Notes: a model not told the origin generated them from the sequence alone. 55,835 bases of DNA from Chara braunii (GCA_003427395.1 BFEA01000067.1:3446159-3501993); one strand, 5' to 3'; numbered from the stretch's first letter, positions 31,096-41,850 are shown. Program-made: numbers and translations.

Positions 31096-31526
31096 TAACT
31101 TTTTTTTTTCGTGAGTCGTGAGTCTCCCTTTTAAAGGGGGTGCAGCGCTACCGAGAGTGCTGCGCCCCGGTACCGGCAAGCGCATTGGGTTGACTCTATG
31201 CATGACGAGAATGGTTTGGCGGAGGCAGGAGTGTTCTACGCAGGGATGGAGCGAGCGCTTAGGGCGTGAGAGGGAAGGATTGGTGAGTGCGCCTCAATGG
31301 GGATGGCGAGGGATGGGAGGCGTGAGAGGTGTGCATATGCGGGAAAGGTGTTGGACATGGTGGCATGAGGGAGGGCATGATGGTGGAGAGAGTTGCCCCG
31401 GTGACACCGGGAAGGGGAGGAGGGGATTGGACAAAAGGGGGGGAGTTCATAAAAGGCTTCTCAAGCAGCGTGAAGGAAAGTGAAGAGAAGACCAGCTCGG
31501 TGAGAAGGAGCGCCTCTAACATTCCC

Positions 31527-31594
31527 GCGAGGAGTTCGTGGCATCGCCCAGACAGGATGACGCGAGGAGTTCGTGACATCGCCCACACAGGATG
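31527..31594. repeat. 35-bp tandem duplication
   Basis: GCGAGGAGTTCGTG(G/A)CATC, then GCCCA(G/C)ACAGGATG, occurs twice in succession. Confidence 0.9.
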
Positions 31595-31599
31595 TTTTT

Positions 31600-33480
31600 G
31601 GTTTAGTAAGGAATCGCCCTCGGCGAGGTGTTTTCAGCTCTTTCAATCCGATTGTGTTGTAGAGTTGGTGGTGCCGGCCGTAGTCGGAGTGCTGTTTTTT
31701 TGGTGGGGTGGAGGAGGAAAAGATAGCTAGAGGGGGCACGGAGATTGACGACGTCTTAGTAATCAGCAACAGAGTTAGCTGGCTGCCGTGAGTGGATGCT
31801 GAGTGTGGGAGGGTGCAAGTTAAAAAAAATATAGAACGATACAACACAAAGAGAAGGAAGGAGGAAGAGGTTAGTTGTTAGATTCTTCTCTTCACTGTCC
31901 CTCTTTTCATCTCCTCCTTCTGGGCTGGCTTTTTCCTTCTTTTCTTCATTGTTTTGCTTATGTTAGTTGGAAGTGCCTTTCGTTTTCCTTCAAATTGGAT
32001 CTCCTGTGACAGATCGCTGGCAAGTTCGGCGATGTCGTGTCACAACGAGCCTTGCAAGGTTTGGTAAGCGCGGCTTGGGCCATTGCTTTCTGCCCTTGGG
32101 GGGATGGATTAGGATCTCTCCAAGAAGGCATGGCGGTTTAGATTCGTGGAGGGAGCCGAAAGGTAAACGGGATTGATGGGAAGCGGGTGAAACAATCGAG
32201 AATGGGTGAAGGGTTATGGGGGGATGTGATCCAACCTGGTGCCATCCTTATCCACGTGTAGTTACTATAGGTTAATTGCCCACTTTCAATCTGTAACTCA
32301 ATCTCTACTGGTGTGATGATCTCCTAATTACACAATACAAATAACTTCGATTTTGATTTTCTTATGGTTCTCTCATACATAATTGATTGTCGAATTAGTC
32401 GTCTTCTAGTATTTCCTGTCTTACTGTCTGAGCGATTCTTTGAATTTTTCTCAATTTTTTTTCAAACATGTCTTAACTACCTTCGCTAAACGCTTCTCAA
32501 ACTGAGGTTTGAGAATCTATTTCGAAAATCCTTCTTGGATATCTAAAACCTAAATTCGTATTTTTTCTCTCACATCATCACATGTCTATTTTTTTTATTT
32601 ATTTTTTCTCCCCAAGAACTTCATATGCGAAAAAATCCACTTAACGAGGTGATAAGAGCAGGCCACGGTGATGGAGGGGCCGAGGACGTAGCGCTACCGG
32701 GGGCGCAGCGCTGCCGGCCCGGCTCCGGAAGTCACCGCACGCTGAAGCGGGCGCGGCGGGAAGGTTTTTCGAGAAGCGGCGATGGTGGCGCGCGAGGGCT
32801 TCATCGAGCGTCGGAGCTCGAGCAGCGGAGTCAACGGTTGGTGAGAATGGTGGCAACCGTGAGGGTTTGGGTCACAACGTGGGCCTCTCTTCTCTTTTTC
32901 AACTCGGTTGTTTCACGTGGCGGGCGAATGATCCTTCCAATGGTTTGGATCCCCTATGGTAAACTTGTTGACGGGTTTGACGAGGTGCGACCATACCATC
33001 CATCGACTTGTTGTGTCGAGGATGGCTGTTTATGCCTTCGTGCTGGCGTTGATGTTGAGGAGGGCAGTTAATGCCAGGTAGCTAGCGGATGGGGGGATGC
33101 TTGGTTTTTCTCCCCCGAAGGCGCTGGGGTTGGGTCTGGGCGATGGAAGGAGGGTTGAAAAAGGGGTTGTGGAGGTTTTTCTGTCATGATTGCTCTCGTG
33201 CTCCGCTCTCCTAAGACTATACAAGTACCTAAATCATGCTACTGCGGTGGATAGTATTTTCCGGACTATTGATCTTTCAAGAATTGTGAGAAGGTAATCG
33301 ACCGCCGCTGTGGAAGGCTGTAGTATTGTCTCGTGGTGTGTGTCTACAGTGGTACCTTCTTGTTGATCGTGCATTGCGATCGGTAGTCTGTTAATTTGCT
33401 TGATTGGTAGTTTGGTAATTTTTCACAAATTTTTCGTTGATCTTGTGTCTGGTTTTTGATCTGCTGTGTTTTCCCTCATA
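31600..33480. other. No gene recognised; GC-rich island in AT-rich DNA
   Basis: AT-rich except for a GC-rich block at about 32650-32830. TCAAACTGAGGTTTGAGAA with following sequence at 32497 is repeated at 33518 (about 60 bp, with a few changes). No domain was found. Confidence 0.5.
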
Positions 33481-33960
33481 TTCATTTGATCGATGTCTTG
33501 GTTCTATCGGAAAACGTTTCTTAAACTGAGGTTTGAGAAACCGATTCGAAAATCCTTTTGGATATCAAAACTCGTTTTCTGTGGATGTTGATGGATTCCA
33601 TAAACGATTAGGTTATCTTCAATCTATTCTTCAAAATGTTTTCTCGAAATATTTTCCTATAATACCTTTCATGGATTTCTTTACTCTATCTACAAACTAT
33701 TCTTCAAATATCCTCTTGAAATAGTTTCCTATAATACCTTCAAAAAAAAAAAAACTTCTGATTCTATACAATCGTAAGTCCGTTTTTGGACATCTCCAAC
33801 GACAGGGTATTGTCAAAAATACTCCTAAAGACTTCAAATAAATTCCTATAAAAGTTTTTATAAAATTTCTGATTCCATACAACCGCAAGTCTGGCTCTGG
33901 ACATCTCAATAATCATCGTAAATACTTTTTTTTAACTTTAATCCTCAATAAGTTTCGGAT
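33480..33960. repeat. AT-rich region of short degenerate direct repeats
   Basis: TTTCCTATAATACCTT occurs twice, at about 33653 and 33724. TTCTGATTCYATACAAYCGY with AAGTCYG...GGACATCTC occurs at about 33756 and 33866. Confidence 0.7.
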
Positions 33961-34477
33961 GGATTCTTGATCTCGTTTCTGATTTTGATTAAGGAAGGAG
34001 GGGGGGGAATTAAAAAGGAGATGATTGAAGGAGGAAAGGCGGCCTTCAATCAGAGGAGGGGTGTTGGTGAAGGTGAGTAGGTCAGGAGGACGAGGCTGGG
34101 ATGACATGGGCCGGTGCTGGAGTTTGGCTCTGTGACCCAGGGGGAGCTTGAGGCCCATGGAATTATGCCGAGGGTGGAAGGCATAACCAGATCGTCCAAC
34201 ACAAGCGGCGCCGGGGTTCTGACCCTGTAACCTGTTTAAGGGTTTGTCGCTATGGGAATTGTCGAGGGAGGAAGGCACTTCCTGTCCGATAGAACTAGGT
34301 TGGTCGGTACTGGGGAGGGTTGCGGTGCCCTGTTACCCAAGCAGAAGGGGGTATGAGACCAAGTGAGTTCTGGTTCGAGGACCGAAAGTCGAGACCGACG
34401 GCTCTTGGGTTGAGGGGGGGGATTTTAGGAGGAGTGGTATTAGTTTCGACCTCCCNTTTTTNCTTTTACGGATGGCT

Positions 34478-34900
34478 GTTTGGGGGTCTTAAGAATGCTT
34501 TTGGGCTTTTGGGGTTCCTAGCGACTCTGCTGAGGTGGTTTTTGATGCTGTTATACTCAGGGACCTGTGGCTGTTCGATGCCAGAACGACGCTGGCCAGA
34601 GCTGGGGTGTTGCCCTGTGACCTGTTGATGCAGGAGCATGAGGCCTGCTAGAGAGATCTGGGGGTGCTTTGGGGTGGGCATCCACGAGACAGCTAAGGGT
34701 CGCTGCTGCTGCGACGCTGGTCGGAGCTGGGGTGAGTTGTGTCGCCCTGTAACCTAGCAGGATGTGGGGCGTGAGACCTGGAAGAGCTTGGCAGGGAGTA
34801 GGACAGTGTTGGAATGCCTCAGAAGGGGGGTTAGGGAATTCAAAGGTTTTTAAGCATCTGTAGGACCCGCCGGGTCTATTTCTATGAATTTTTACTTTGT
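34478..34900 (+). repeat. R-family repeat, copy R2
   Basis: Starts near GGGGGTCTTAAGAATGCTTT. It has the CTGTTATACTCAGGGACCTG block and two 127-bp subunits (ACGACGCTGGCCAGAGCTGG; GCGACGCTGGTCGGAGCTGG). It is immediately followed by R3 in the same orientation. Confidence 0.8.
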
Positions 34901-34916
34901 CAAAGCCTGTTTTAAA

Positions 34917-35515
34917 AAAAAGGGGGTAGTCTGTGTTGTCTTAAAAATGTTTTCTGGATCCTGGGGTTTCCTGGCAATTTCTTCTAGGAGGTTTCGAGGC
35001 TGTAATACTCGGTGACCTAAGGCTGTTCGATGCCAGAACGACGCTGGCCGGTGCTGGGGTGTTGCCCTGTAACCTGCTGACGCAGGAGCATGAGGCCTGG
35101 TAGAGAGATCTGGGGGTGCTTTGGGGGTGCATTCCACGGGACAACCAAGGGTTGCTGCTGGGACGACACTGGCCGGAGCTGGGGTGAGTGGTGTTGCCCT
35201 ATAACCCAGCAGGATGGGGGGCATGAGGCCTGGAAAGCTCGGCAGGGAGTAGGACGGTGTGGGAGATTCTTGGAAGGTTTTGTTAGGGATTTTGCGGGAT
35301 TTGGGGCTTTTGTAGGACTTCTGCAGTCTACTCCCGTCTTTTCTGAGAAACGGGTAAGGGATTGAGGTGAGAGAGAGAAAGGTATCACGCGTCCTGCTAG
35401 TGCAGGGGCTAGTTGGTAGGACAGAAATAGGGCATATCAGCAGTAGAAATGGTGGCTTTGCTGCAGTAAGCCTTGCCGAGTGATTTTCTGGATTGGGTTT
35501 AATTCTGTAGTTCCT
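34917..35515 (+). repeat. R-family repeat, copy R3
   Basis: GTCTTAAAAATGTTTTCTGG start, two subunits (ACGACGCTGGCCGGTGCTGG; ACGACACTGGCCGGAGCTGG) and the terminal block AAATGGTGGCTTTGCTGCAG. It is the most complete copy, with no recognisable protein on either strand. Confidence 0.82.
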
Positions 35516-35538
35516 TACGAAAAAGGTCTGAAGTAGCT

Positions 35539-35540
<2 letters not shown>

Positions 35541-35574
<34 letters not shown>

Positions 35575-35640
35575 AGCCCCGTTAAGTGGGTCCCGACGTT
35601 GAAGGCTCCATCTATTGGTGGGGTGCTACACCTGCTGGAA
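35541..35640 (-). repeat. A-run and GGGACGCTGG-module relative (minus)
   Basis: Thirty A at 35541-35570. Then GGCTCCATCTATTGGTGGGG and ACACCTGCTGG, the inverse of the module's CCAGCAGGTG...CACCAATAGATGGAGCC section. The A-run is on the far side, so it need not be this module's tail. Confidence 0.6.
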
Positions 35641-35867
35641 AATTTCGTAATTGATTCTCTATTTTTGAAAGGATCTCGATTGATTTTCTGAATTTTGATT
35701 CGAGGTTAAAATTCAAGAGGTAGGTCTTTTGGTTTTGAAATTTCTAGTTTCCGTGTGTCTTGATCCCAATCATTAAAAAATAATTGGCTAAAATCATTTC
35801 TAAATTTCAACTTAAAAAAGAGTATGCAGGGGAGTAGATTGATTCTATTTTTTGTTTGGTGATGGGA

Positions 35868-36023
35868 AGGCGGTTCTTCAGAGTTGTCCTCAGGGGGCTA
35901 TTTCATACAAAGAGGTTTGGGATGGAGGTTGGGGGAACCACCGTTGCATGGGGACTGGCTTTTGGTGGGAACTGCGCGTCCTTGAGGGAGTGGTGGTTCC
36001 CTAGGGGTCTCGTCCTGAGCTAG
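35868..36023. repeat. Left, interrupted copy of the local tandem unit
   Basis: GGATGGAGGTTGGGGGAACC, GGCTTTTGGTGGGAACTGC and CTCGTCCTGAGCTAG match 37380-37500. Its continuation is found on the other side of the solo LTR. Confidence 0.85.
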
Positions 36024-37178
36024 TGTGGCGTACTGATACCACACGGGCCCCAGTTAGGGCCCGGTTCTGTAGTTAGGCTAGTTTAGGCCTAAGGCTCAGG
36101 GGTCACGACGGTTCAAACCATAGGTCGGCCCAGAGGCCGAAGAAGCCAACGGCCACAGGAGCCAGGCCGGTACCGGTCCAACACTAGGACCCACTGGCGG
36201 CGCAGTTGGCAGCCACATTTTAGGCGCCAAATTCAGATTCGAATCTGAACCATTGATCGGATCAATGGTCCAGACCCGAAGGCACCAGTAGGACTGAGGC
36301 CGGCCCAGCACTATATTATTTGGGTACCAGCTTCAGTAAGGTAGGTTAGTAGTGCGGAGTATAGTCTTCATGATTAGCGCAACGCTTCAGCGTTAGCAGG
36401 ACTAGCGCAACGTTTCAGCGTTAGCAGGAGCAGCGAGGAGAGAACAAGCGCAGCAGCAAGGAGGAACTAGCACAGCGGCAAGGAGGAACCAGCGCAGCAG
36501 CTGGAGCAGCGCCAGCCACCGGCCCAGCCCGCGGCCCAGCGCCAGCCTAGCAGCGCCATAGCTACCGCATCAGGTATCCGGGAGGAAGGTCACACCTTTC
36601 CTCCCTCCTTTTCCTCCTCCGCTCTCTCTCTCTCTCTCCCTCTGTCTCCTCCTACCCTCTTAATCTAAGTCTACTCTAATGGACCACTATGAGTACGAAA
36701 GATGGTGACGAGTTCTTATGACAGTTGAGATGGTAACATTGAGACATTGGTTGAGGACTACTTCAGGGATCCGACTTCATCTACTTCTGGAGATGTATCT
36801 TGATATTGGGAGATCGATATATGGGACATCGTGAGACTCTATTTTCACGACATTTCGGATTTGCGTTACTTATGACTTTCGAGATACTATTTCTGGATTC
36901 ATGGTGTTGACGTCAACTTCCATCTCCTCCTCCTTCGTCTGTCCTCTTCCTCCATTCGTCTGTGTATGATCTCAGACCCTGGCCTTTTCTTCTGTGTCCA
37001 AGGCCAGGGCTTTCACACCACCGATGTATGTTTGTGAGTGTTTCGTTGCAGTCTGAGTCAGGTCTGAGTCAATCCATGTATCTCAAGTCTTCCGCTGCAT
37101 TTGTATTAACTCTGCATTATCTGGTCGGTTCTGGGAATCTGCGCCATACTTATGACTGTGTTTCACGAGTATGCAACA
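36024..37178 (+). mobile_element. Solo LTR, 1155 bp, with 5-bp target duplication
   Basis: Begins TGTGGCGTACTG and ends GTATGCAACA, giving TG...CA ends and an imperfect 6-bp terminal inverted repeat (TGTGGC/GCAACA). Flanks are GCTAG (36019-36023) and GCTGG (37179-37183), a 5-bp target duplication with one change. The related tandem unit at 37491-37510 reads CTGAGCTGGGGTCATTGAGG without the insert, an empty-site comparison. A TATA-like TATATTATT lies at about 36313, followed by two copies of GCGCAACGYTTCAGCGTTAG. No primer site or coding region follows, so it is a solo LTR left by LTR-LTR recombination. Confidence 0.85.
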
Positions 37179-37660
37179 GCTGGGGTCAATAAGGGGAAGG
37201 GGTCGCCTCTTGACGGGGGCAGCTCAAGGAGAGGAGGGGGGGAGGTTCTGATCAGAGTGAGGGCAAATCTGTTTCTCTTCATGATGGAGAGGTGCTGTCC
37301 TCTCTTTTCCCCTCTGCGTCGTGGAGAGAAACAGTGGAGGAAGGAGGTGGTTTTATGGTTGCCCTCGAGGGGCTGTTCCAACATGGAGTCGGTTGGGATA
37401 GGGGGTTGGGGGACCGTCGTTCTTCGGGGACAGGCTTTTGGTGGGAACTGCTTGTTTTTCAGGGAGCGGTGGTCCGCTAGGGGGCTTGTCCTGAGCTGGG
37501 GTCATTGAGGAGAGGGGGGCTCCTCTCGACAGGGGCAGCTCAAGGACAGGAGGGAGGGGTTTTGGTAAGAATGAGGGCAATGCTCTTTCTCTTCACATCG
37601 GAGAGGTGTTGTCCTCTCCTTTCCCCTCTGTGTCGTGGAGAGAGCGGGAGGGTAGCTTCC
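37179..37660. repeat. Local tandem units (about 316-bp period)
   Basis: CTGAGCTGGGGTCAWTRAGG, GACRGGGGCAGCTCAAGGA and GGTGYTGTCCTCTCYTTTCC appear at 37179 and again at 37495. The second unit is cut after CGTGGAGAGAGCGGGAG. Confidence 0.85.
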
Positions 37661-38439
37661 TTTAGGATTTCTTTGTTTTCTTTGAAGACGTTGGTCAGAG
37701 TTTTGAACAGGGGCCCCATGGGATGGCGAAGTGGAGCATCTTGTAGAGTTTTGGGGGATTTGTTTTGAAGTAGGGGGCAAGGGCATGAAATGATTCTTCG
37801 CAAGGACGGAGAGGGGGATGGAATAGGGTTGCTTGACGGTCACTGGCTATGGGGAGCTCTTATCAGATGCGATTGGCGTTGGGTAGTTTAGGCTGTCTGA
37901 TGGGTACCCGCTGATGAGGGCGGACTTTGGTGCGATTGGCGTTGGGTAGTGCGGTTCACCTCCTTGAGGACGGAGAGGAATTCTTGTGGGGGCAAGGAAT
38001 TTCAGGGTGATGATGGTGCTCTTCCTGCTGAGATGAGGTTCTCTGGAATTCTTCACAAGGACGGAGTTTGGGTGGACGGATGAGATTTGGATGGAGGGAG
38101 TTGGGGTGGATGCGATTGGCGCCGAGTATCTCGGCGGGTGCTGGCCACTGGCCACTAACTCCACCTGGATCAGCTTGAGGTTCTTCCTTTCGATGACGCA
38201 GGCAGGACTGTTCTGGTTGTCTGTTTCAGGGGTTGCATGTTCTTCCAAATTTGATCTATCCGGGTTAGCCTGGAGTTAATTCCTTGGCTTCTGCATAGTT
38301 CTTTTCATTTTTTTTATTTTTTTTTAATAGAAAGGGCGTTCTCTGCTCAGTGAATCCCCTGGATCCCAGGGTAATCAATGCTGGCATGGGGAGGTCTTCT
38401 CAACTTTTCTAAAAAAAGATCCCTGTTGTAAGTGTCCTT
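37661..38439. other. No gene; GATGCGATTGGCGTTGGGTA short repeats
   Basis: TGCGATTGGCGYYGRGTA recurs at about 37867, 37931 and 38109, and TTCWYRCAAGGACGGAG at 37797 and 38050. No protein is supported. Confidence 0.55.
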
Positions 38440-38519
38440 ATGGGACGCTGGACCCGATTTCCAGTACGTGCTGCGCCCCACGAATAGATTGGAGCATTTG
38501 TTTAAAAAAAAAAAAAAAA
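38440..38519 (+). repeat. GGGACGCTGG 3'-end module with A-tail (copy 5)
   Basis: TATGGGACGCTGGACCCGAT, TCCAGTACGTGCTGCGCCCC, ACGAATAGATTGGAGC, then TTTGTTT and a run of 16 A. Confidence 0.85.
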
Positions 38520-39316
38520 GGAGGATGCAAGTTCGTTTTTTTGTGTTTTCTGCTGCTTTGCCACATGCAGCACATGACTTGCTGCGTGGCGAGTCCTCCT
38601 CTGCCCTCACAAACCTGGAGAAGCGAAAGAAAACACAACCGCAGCTCCCGACACGTTTGGACACACCTGCCAGACTCACATGAGCTGGTGGAAGCTCGTG
38701 GGTAGCTGTGAGGACCCACGAAAATGGATGCGCTGCAGGCGAGGAGTTCGTGGGTGCTCACGAAACAGAATTTCTTCTTCTATCTGGCTACAAACTGACA
38801 TCTCGCATTTTTTTTGCAAGATCAAAAGTCGCATGGTTGTGTGGCCACATGGAAACGAAATGAGTTCGTGTATTTTTTCGTGCATTGTGTTGTTTCACGT
38901 GCTGTGTGCCGAGGGCGCTTTGTATCGTTTTTGTCTTCTTTAGTGCTTTTTTTTTTTTGTTTGTTTCTGGAAGAGATTGTTGGTGCTTGGTGAAGACAAA
39001 ACTATGGCGGTGTATACTATGGCTGTGTACCTTTCCTTGTTCCAGCGGAAAATGCGGTCTCACTTGGCACGTTTGAAGAGTCGCCCTCCCTCCACTGCTG
39101 TCCAAATATGCAAGATGAGACTGAATCCTCCCATAGAAGATCGAAAGATATATGTGGGGAGTAGCCAAGAGATGTCCAACGGTGTTCTTCCTTCTGCCCA
39201 CCATGAGAGGCGGGCCTCTGACAGAGCTGAGGGCTCTTTGTGTCCTTTTTGCCGTTTTACTTTTTCTGGAAGAAGGTAGTTGGCCGTTTCTGATGGGCTC
39301 CCCCTGAGAGAGGAGG
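38520..39316. other. No gene; region related to 30872-31095
   Basis: 39010-39240 resembles 30900-31095 (TTCCAGCGGAAAATGCGGTC; GCCCTCCCTCCACTGCTGTC). 38690-38860 repeats TTCGTGGGT/ACCCACGAA phrases. No protein. Confidence 0.5.
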
Positions 39317-39412
39317 AGCAATGAATGCCTCCCTCTCACGGGAGCAATCAATGCCTCCCTCTCATGGGAGCAATCAATGCCTCCCTCTCACGGTAGCAAT
39401 CAATTCCTCCCT
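39317..39412. repeat. 26-bp minisatellite, 3.7 copies
   Basis: The unit AGCAATCAATGCCTCCCTCT plus CACGGG starts at 39317, 39343, 39369 and 39395. Confidence 0.95.
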
Positions 39413-39545
39413 CGTTTCATTTGTTTTGTTTCCTCGGGCTGCTGTTTCCAGAATGTATCTGACTGCACTTGTGAAAGCTTGGCGCGCAGGGCATAGCTGG
39501 GCCAAGTACTGGTGGTTTAAAAAGGGTTGTGGGTGAGATCTACAA

Positions 39546-39637
39546 TGTGGAGCTGAATACTCTCCAGGAAGCCATTTTGTGGAGGGGCTACTTGTACCCT
39601 CCACAAAATGGCTTTCTGGAGAGTATTCAGCTTCACA
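39546..39637. other. Near-perfect hairpin, 41-bp arms, 10-nt loop
   Basis: The left arm 39546-39586 (TGTGGAGCTGAATACTCTCC...TTTTGTGGAGGG) and right arm 39597-39637 pair with two mismatches around the loop GCTACTTGTA. The size and pairing resemble a plant small-RNA precursor or a tiny MITE. It lies among elements of the GGGCCT family, so a transposon origin is likely. Confidence 0.9.
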
Positions 39638-39884
39638 GCTGTGGCATATGGAAAGAAAAACTCTCCACACAGTCTGACAGTTTTTCATACGCTCAAGTTT
39701 GGCGAGTAAGTGCAACCATGCACCCACTCGCCGAACTTCGCGGATGGCGAGTAGTGCAGCTAGGCTCTCGGTCATGAAGTGGGAACATTGGGTTCTGGGG
39801 ACGACCTTTATTATGGACGTATCCAACTGCTCTGTCCAATTCCTCACCCGTCCTTCTGGGGCATCGCGGCAGCACTCACCTTAA

Positions 39885-40250
39885 GGGCCTTGCCACACCA
39901 ATGTCGAAAAATCCGTTTTCGACATTTCTACACGGCCATGCTATGTGTCGAGGATCAAGCTGTCAAAAGTGTTTCTACACCTGTAAGGCAAGAGGTTTCG
40001 ACAGCCTCCATTTTCAAGTCGAAACCGCTCGACTGCGGCGTCCTGAAATTCAACACCTTTTCTACGAGGTAGTGGAAAAGAAGGCCGTTTTGCCATTTTT
40101 CATCATTGTGGCGCTGACATCCAGTGTCATCCCGGCTCTTGGCAAGGAGCTGTGTGGCCAAGGTGGCATAAATGTCGAGATCACCAATGTCGAAACCGGT
40201 CTTACAGGTGTCAAAAATTTCCTGGTTTCGACATTGGTGTGGCGAGGCCC
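39885..40250. mobile_element. PIF/Harbinger-type MITE M2, 366 bp, TGTCGAAA-motif type
   Basis: Left terminus TAA/GGGCCTTGCCACACCAATGT, then CGAAA. The right terminus is the inverse, GTTTCGACATTGGTGTGG then CGAGGCCC/AAA. The terminal repeats match over 25 bp with one difference. Inside, TGTCGAAA or TTTCGACA occurs at least six more times. The target duplication is imperfect (TAA and AAA). No coding capacity. Confidence 0.82.
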
Positions 40251-40449
40251 AAAGCGAAAAGGACCCAAGCTGGGGGGTGTGCATCTGGCTGACATTACAA
40301 TTTTTTTATTTTTTTTTCGGTTTTAACCAGTCCAGGGTGTTGTAGGGGCCAGTTACTACTGTCTTAACCCAAAAAAAAACGTAGGTATATTCTATTCAAC
40401 TTACCTCCAAAAAATTGGTTCTTTTTCCGAATAGAACGTACGGTCGAAT

Positions 40450-40788
40450 ATGGGTGGAATAGGAACCAGACTGGGCGGAGTACCAGAAGATCTCACCCTC
40501 CATAACAGCTGGGGATATGTCGCCCAAGTCCTGAGGGCTTGTTTATGGCCAGTCAGGAACAAAAATGTATTCGAAGGACGTTTCCTGGCTGACACAGCTA
40601 TAAAATCAAGGATCAAGACTCATATCAGACAGGTCATCAAAGTAGATTGGAGGAGGAAAGTCCTCAGACAACACCCAAGGAAAGCAGGGTTGGTGTGGTT
40701 TGAATCCACGTGGACCTTGGGAGGAAAGTTGGCAAAGATCGAAGGAGGCAAATTGGTTTTGGATCAGTGGGTGGTAGGTAGAGAATAA
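40450..40788 (+). pseudogene. LINE ORF2 C-terminal fragment C
   Basis: An open frame of 112 codons with WGYVAQVLRACLW at residues 21-33, PVRNKNVFEGRFLADTAIKS at 34-53 and RIKTHIRQVIKVDWRRK at 54-70. Plant LINE ORF2 proteins end with a region of the form R-N-x-x-F, then a helical I-x-x-W-R segment, after the zinc-finger. This is the tail only; the RT core is absent. The parallel fragment at 41222-41577 supports the call. Confidence 0.65.
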
Positions 40789-40888
40789 AACCTGGACACT
40801 CGGTTTTGTGTCCGCAGTAGGACGGCAGTAGAAGGTGGTGTTGGGGGTCAGGAGGGGGTGTTGGCCCCATATAGGAACTAGCTTAAGT

Positions 40889-41221
40889 TCCTCCCTCCCT
40901 GGATAGGGAGGCAGCGGGGGAACAGGTGTCGGCAGGAACAGCCCATGTTGATGGACATCGGGCTCGAAATCAGGTTTTGTTTTGTGCGCACTTTGTGTTC
41001 AACCAGGGGGGTTGGTCCCCTGCAGGGCTGAGTCCCTGGCTCGTGTTTGGTGAAAAAAAAAAAAGAAAAAAAAAGGAAAAAAAAGAAAAGAAAAGAGCCG
41101 GACTGATGCTTCCCAGAATGAATATGAAGCCATCTGAGAAGAGGGCCAGGAAGTGATGGCTCCAAACCTTTGCGGCTTCAGCTGTCGGTCTGGTCCACAG
41201 AGGGATGAATATCTCAGTGTA
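40889..41221. other. No gene recognised; A/G-rich tract
   Basis: A small inverted pair (CCTCCCTCCCTGGATAGGGA) near 40890 and an A-rich tract at 41053-41096. Confidence 0.5.
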
Positions 41222-41577
41222 AGTGTGTACACTGCAAATGGATATGGGAAGACAATCGCCATCTCTGGTTGACTTGGTCTTGCTTTCCGAAGGATCTGGG
41301 ATTGGTTCATTCAACATTGGAAAGGTATTACGAAAGGAGCTTTCTACTGGACAGATGAGTGGATTGTCTCAGGGGTACACAGAGCGGAACATAGCGATGA
41401 AAAAAACTGGCTTTACGTAGCACAGTCACAATCAATACGGGGGATTATAATGAAAATGATCTGGGACGACAGAAACAATCAGTGATCTGGAAGAGAATTT
41501 ACCTCAGATGAGGCAGTTAGAACACGAGTTACTCAGGATATTCGAAATATCATCACAAGTGATTGGACCAGACATTA
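41222..41577 (+). pseudogene. LINE ORF2 C-terminal fragment D (zinc-finger and tail)
   Basis: One frame gives a reverse-transcriptase zinc-finger-like stretch (CKCVHCKWIWEDNRHLWLTW). The adjacent frame, from about 41279, continues WDWFIQHWKGITKG, FYWTDEWIVSGVHRAE, NWLYVAQSQSIRGI and IMKMIWDDRNNQ. After a TGA it continues FTSDEAVRTRVTQDI and RNIITSDWTRH. The pattern W-x-Y-V-A-Q ... R-N ... I-R-x-x-I-x-x-D-W-x-R aligns with fragment C. It is frameshifted and stopped. Confidence 0.6.
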
Positions 41578-41784
41578 ACAGAGCACATCTAGCTTGACCT
41601 CAGCGAGGAAATCGTTCTATGAGACATGGGCTAGGGATTCTAGCTTGGGCCAGACTAGAATCTGCAGGCAGGCCTCACTTTTGTCATTGGTTGTTATCTC
41701 CATTGGAAGGGGTTCTAGCTTGTCCAGCCTAGATTCTGCAGGCAGGTCTCACTTTCATTGTTGGCTGTTATCTTCACTGAGTTT

Positions 41785-41850
41785 TGGGGTTGAGACCGGT
41801 TCTCAGCACATGCTGCTCCCCATGAATAGATTGGAGCTTGTCTTTTGTTA
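41785..41850 (+). repeat. GGGACGCTGG module (copy 6, start degraded)
   Basis: GAGACCGGTTCTCAGCACAT, GCTGCTCCCCATGAATAGAT, TGGAGCTTGTCTTTTGTTAAA. Confidence 0.75.

Noticed and set aside
32640-33071. 148-codon plus frame in the GC-rich island as a gene
   Set aside because: No recognisable domain, no convincing splice or start context and Arg/Gly-biased composition typical of GC-rich chance frames.
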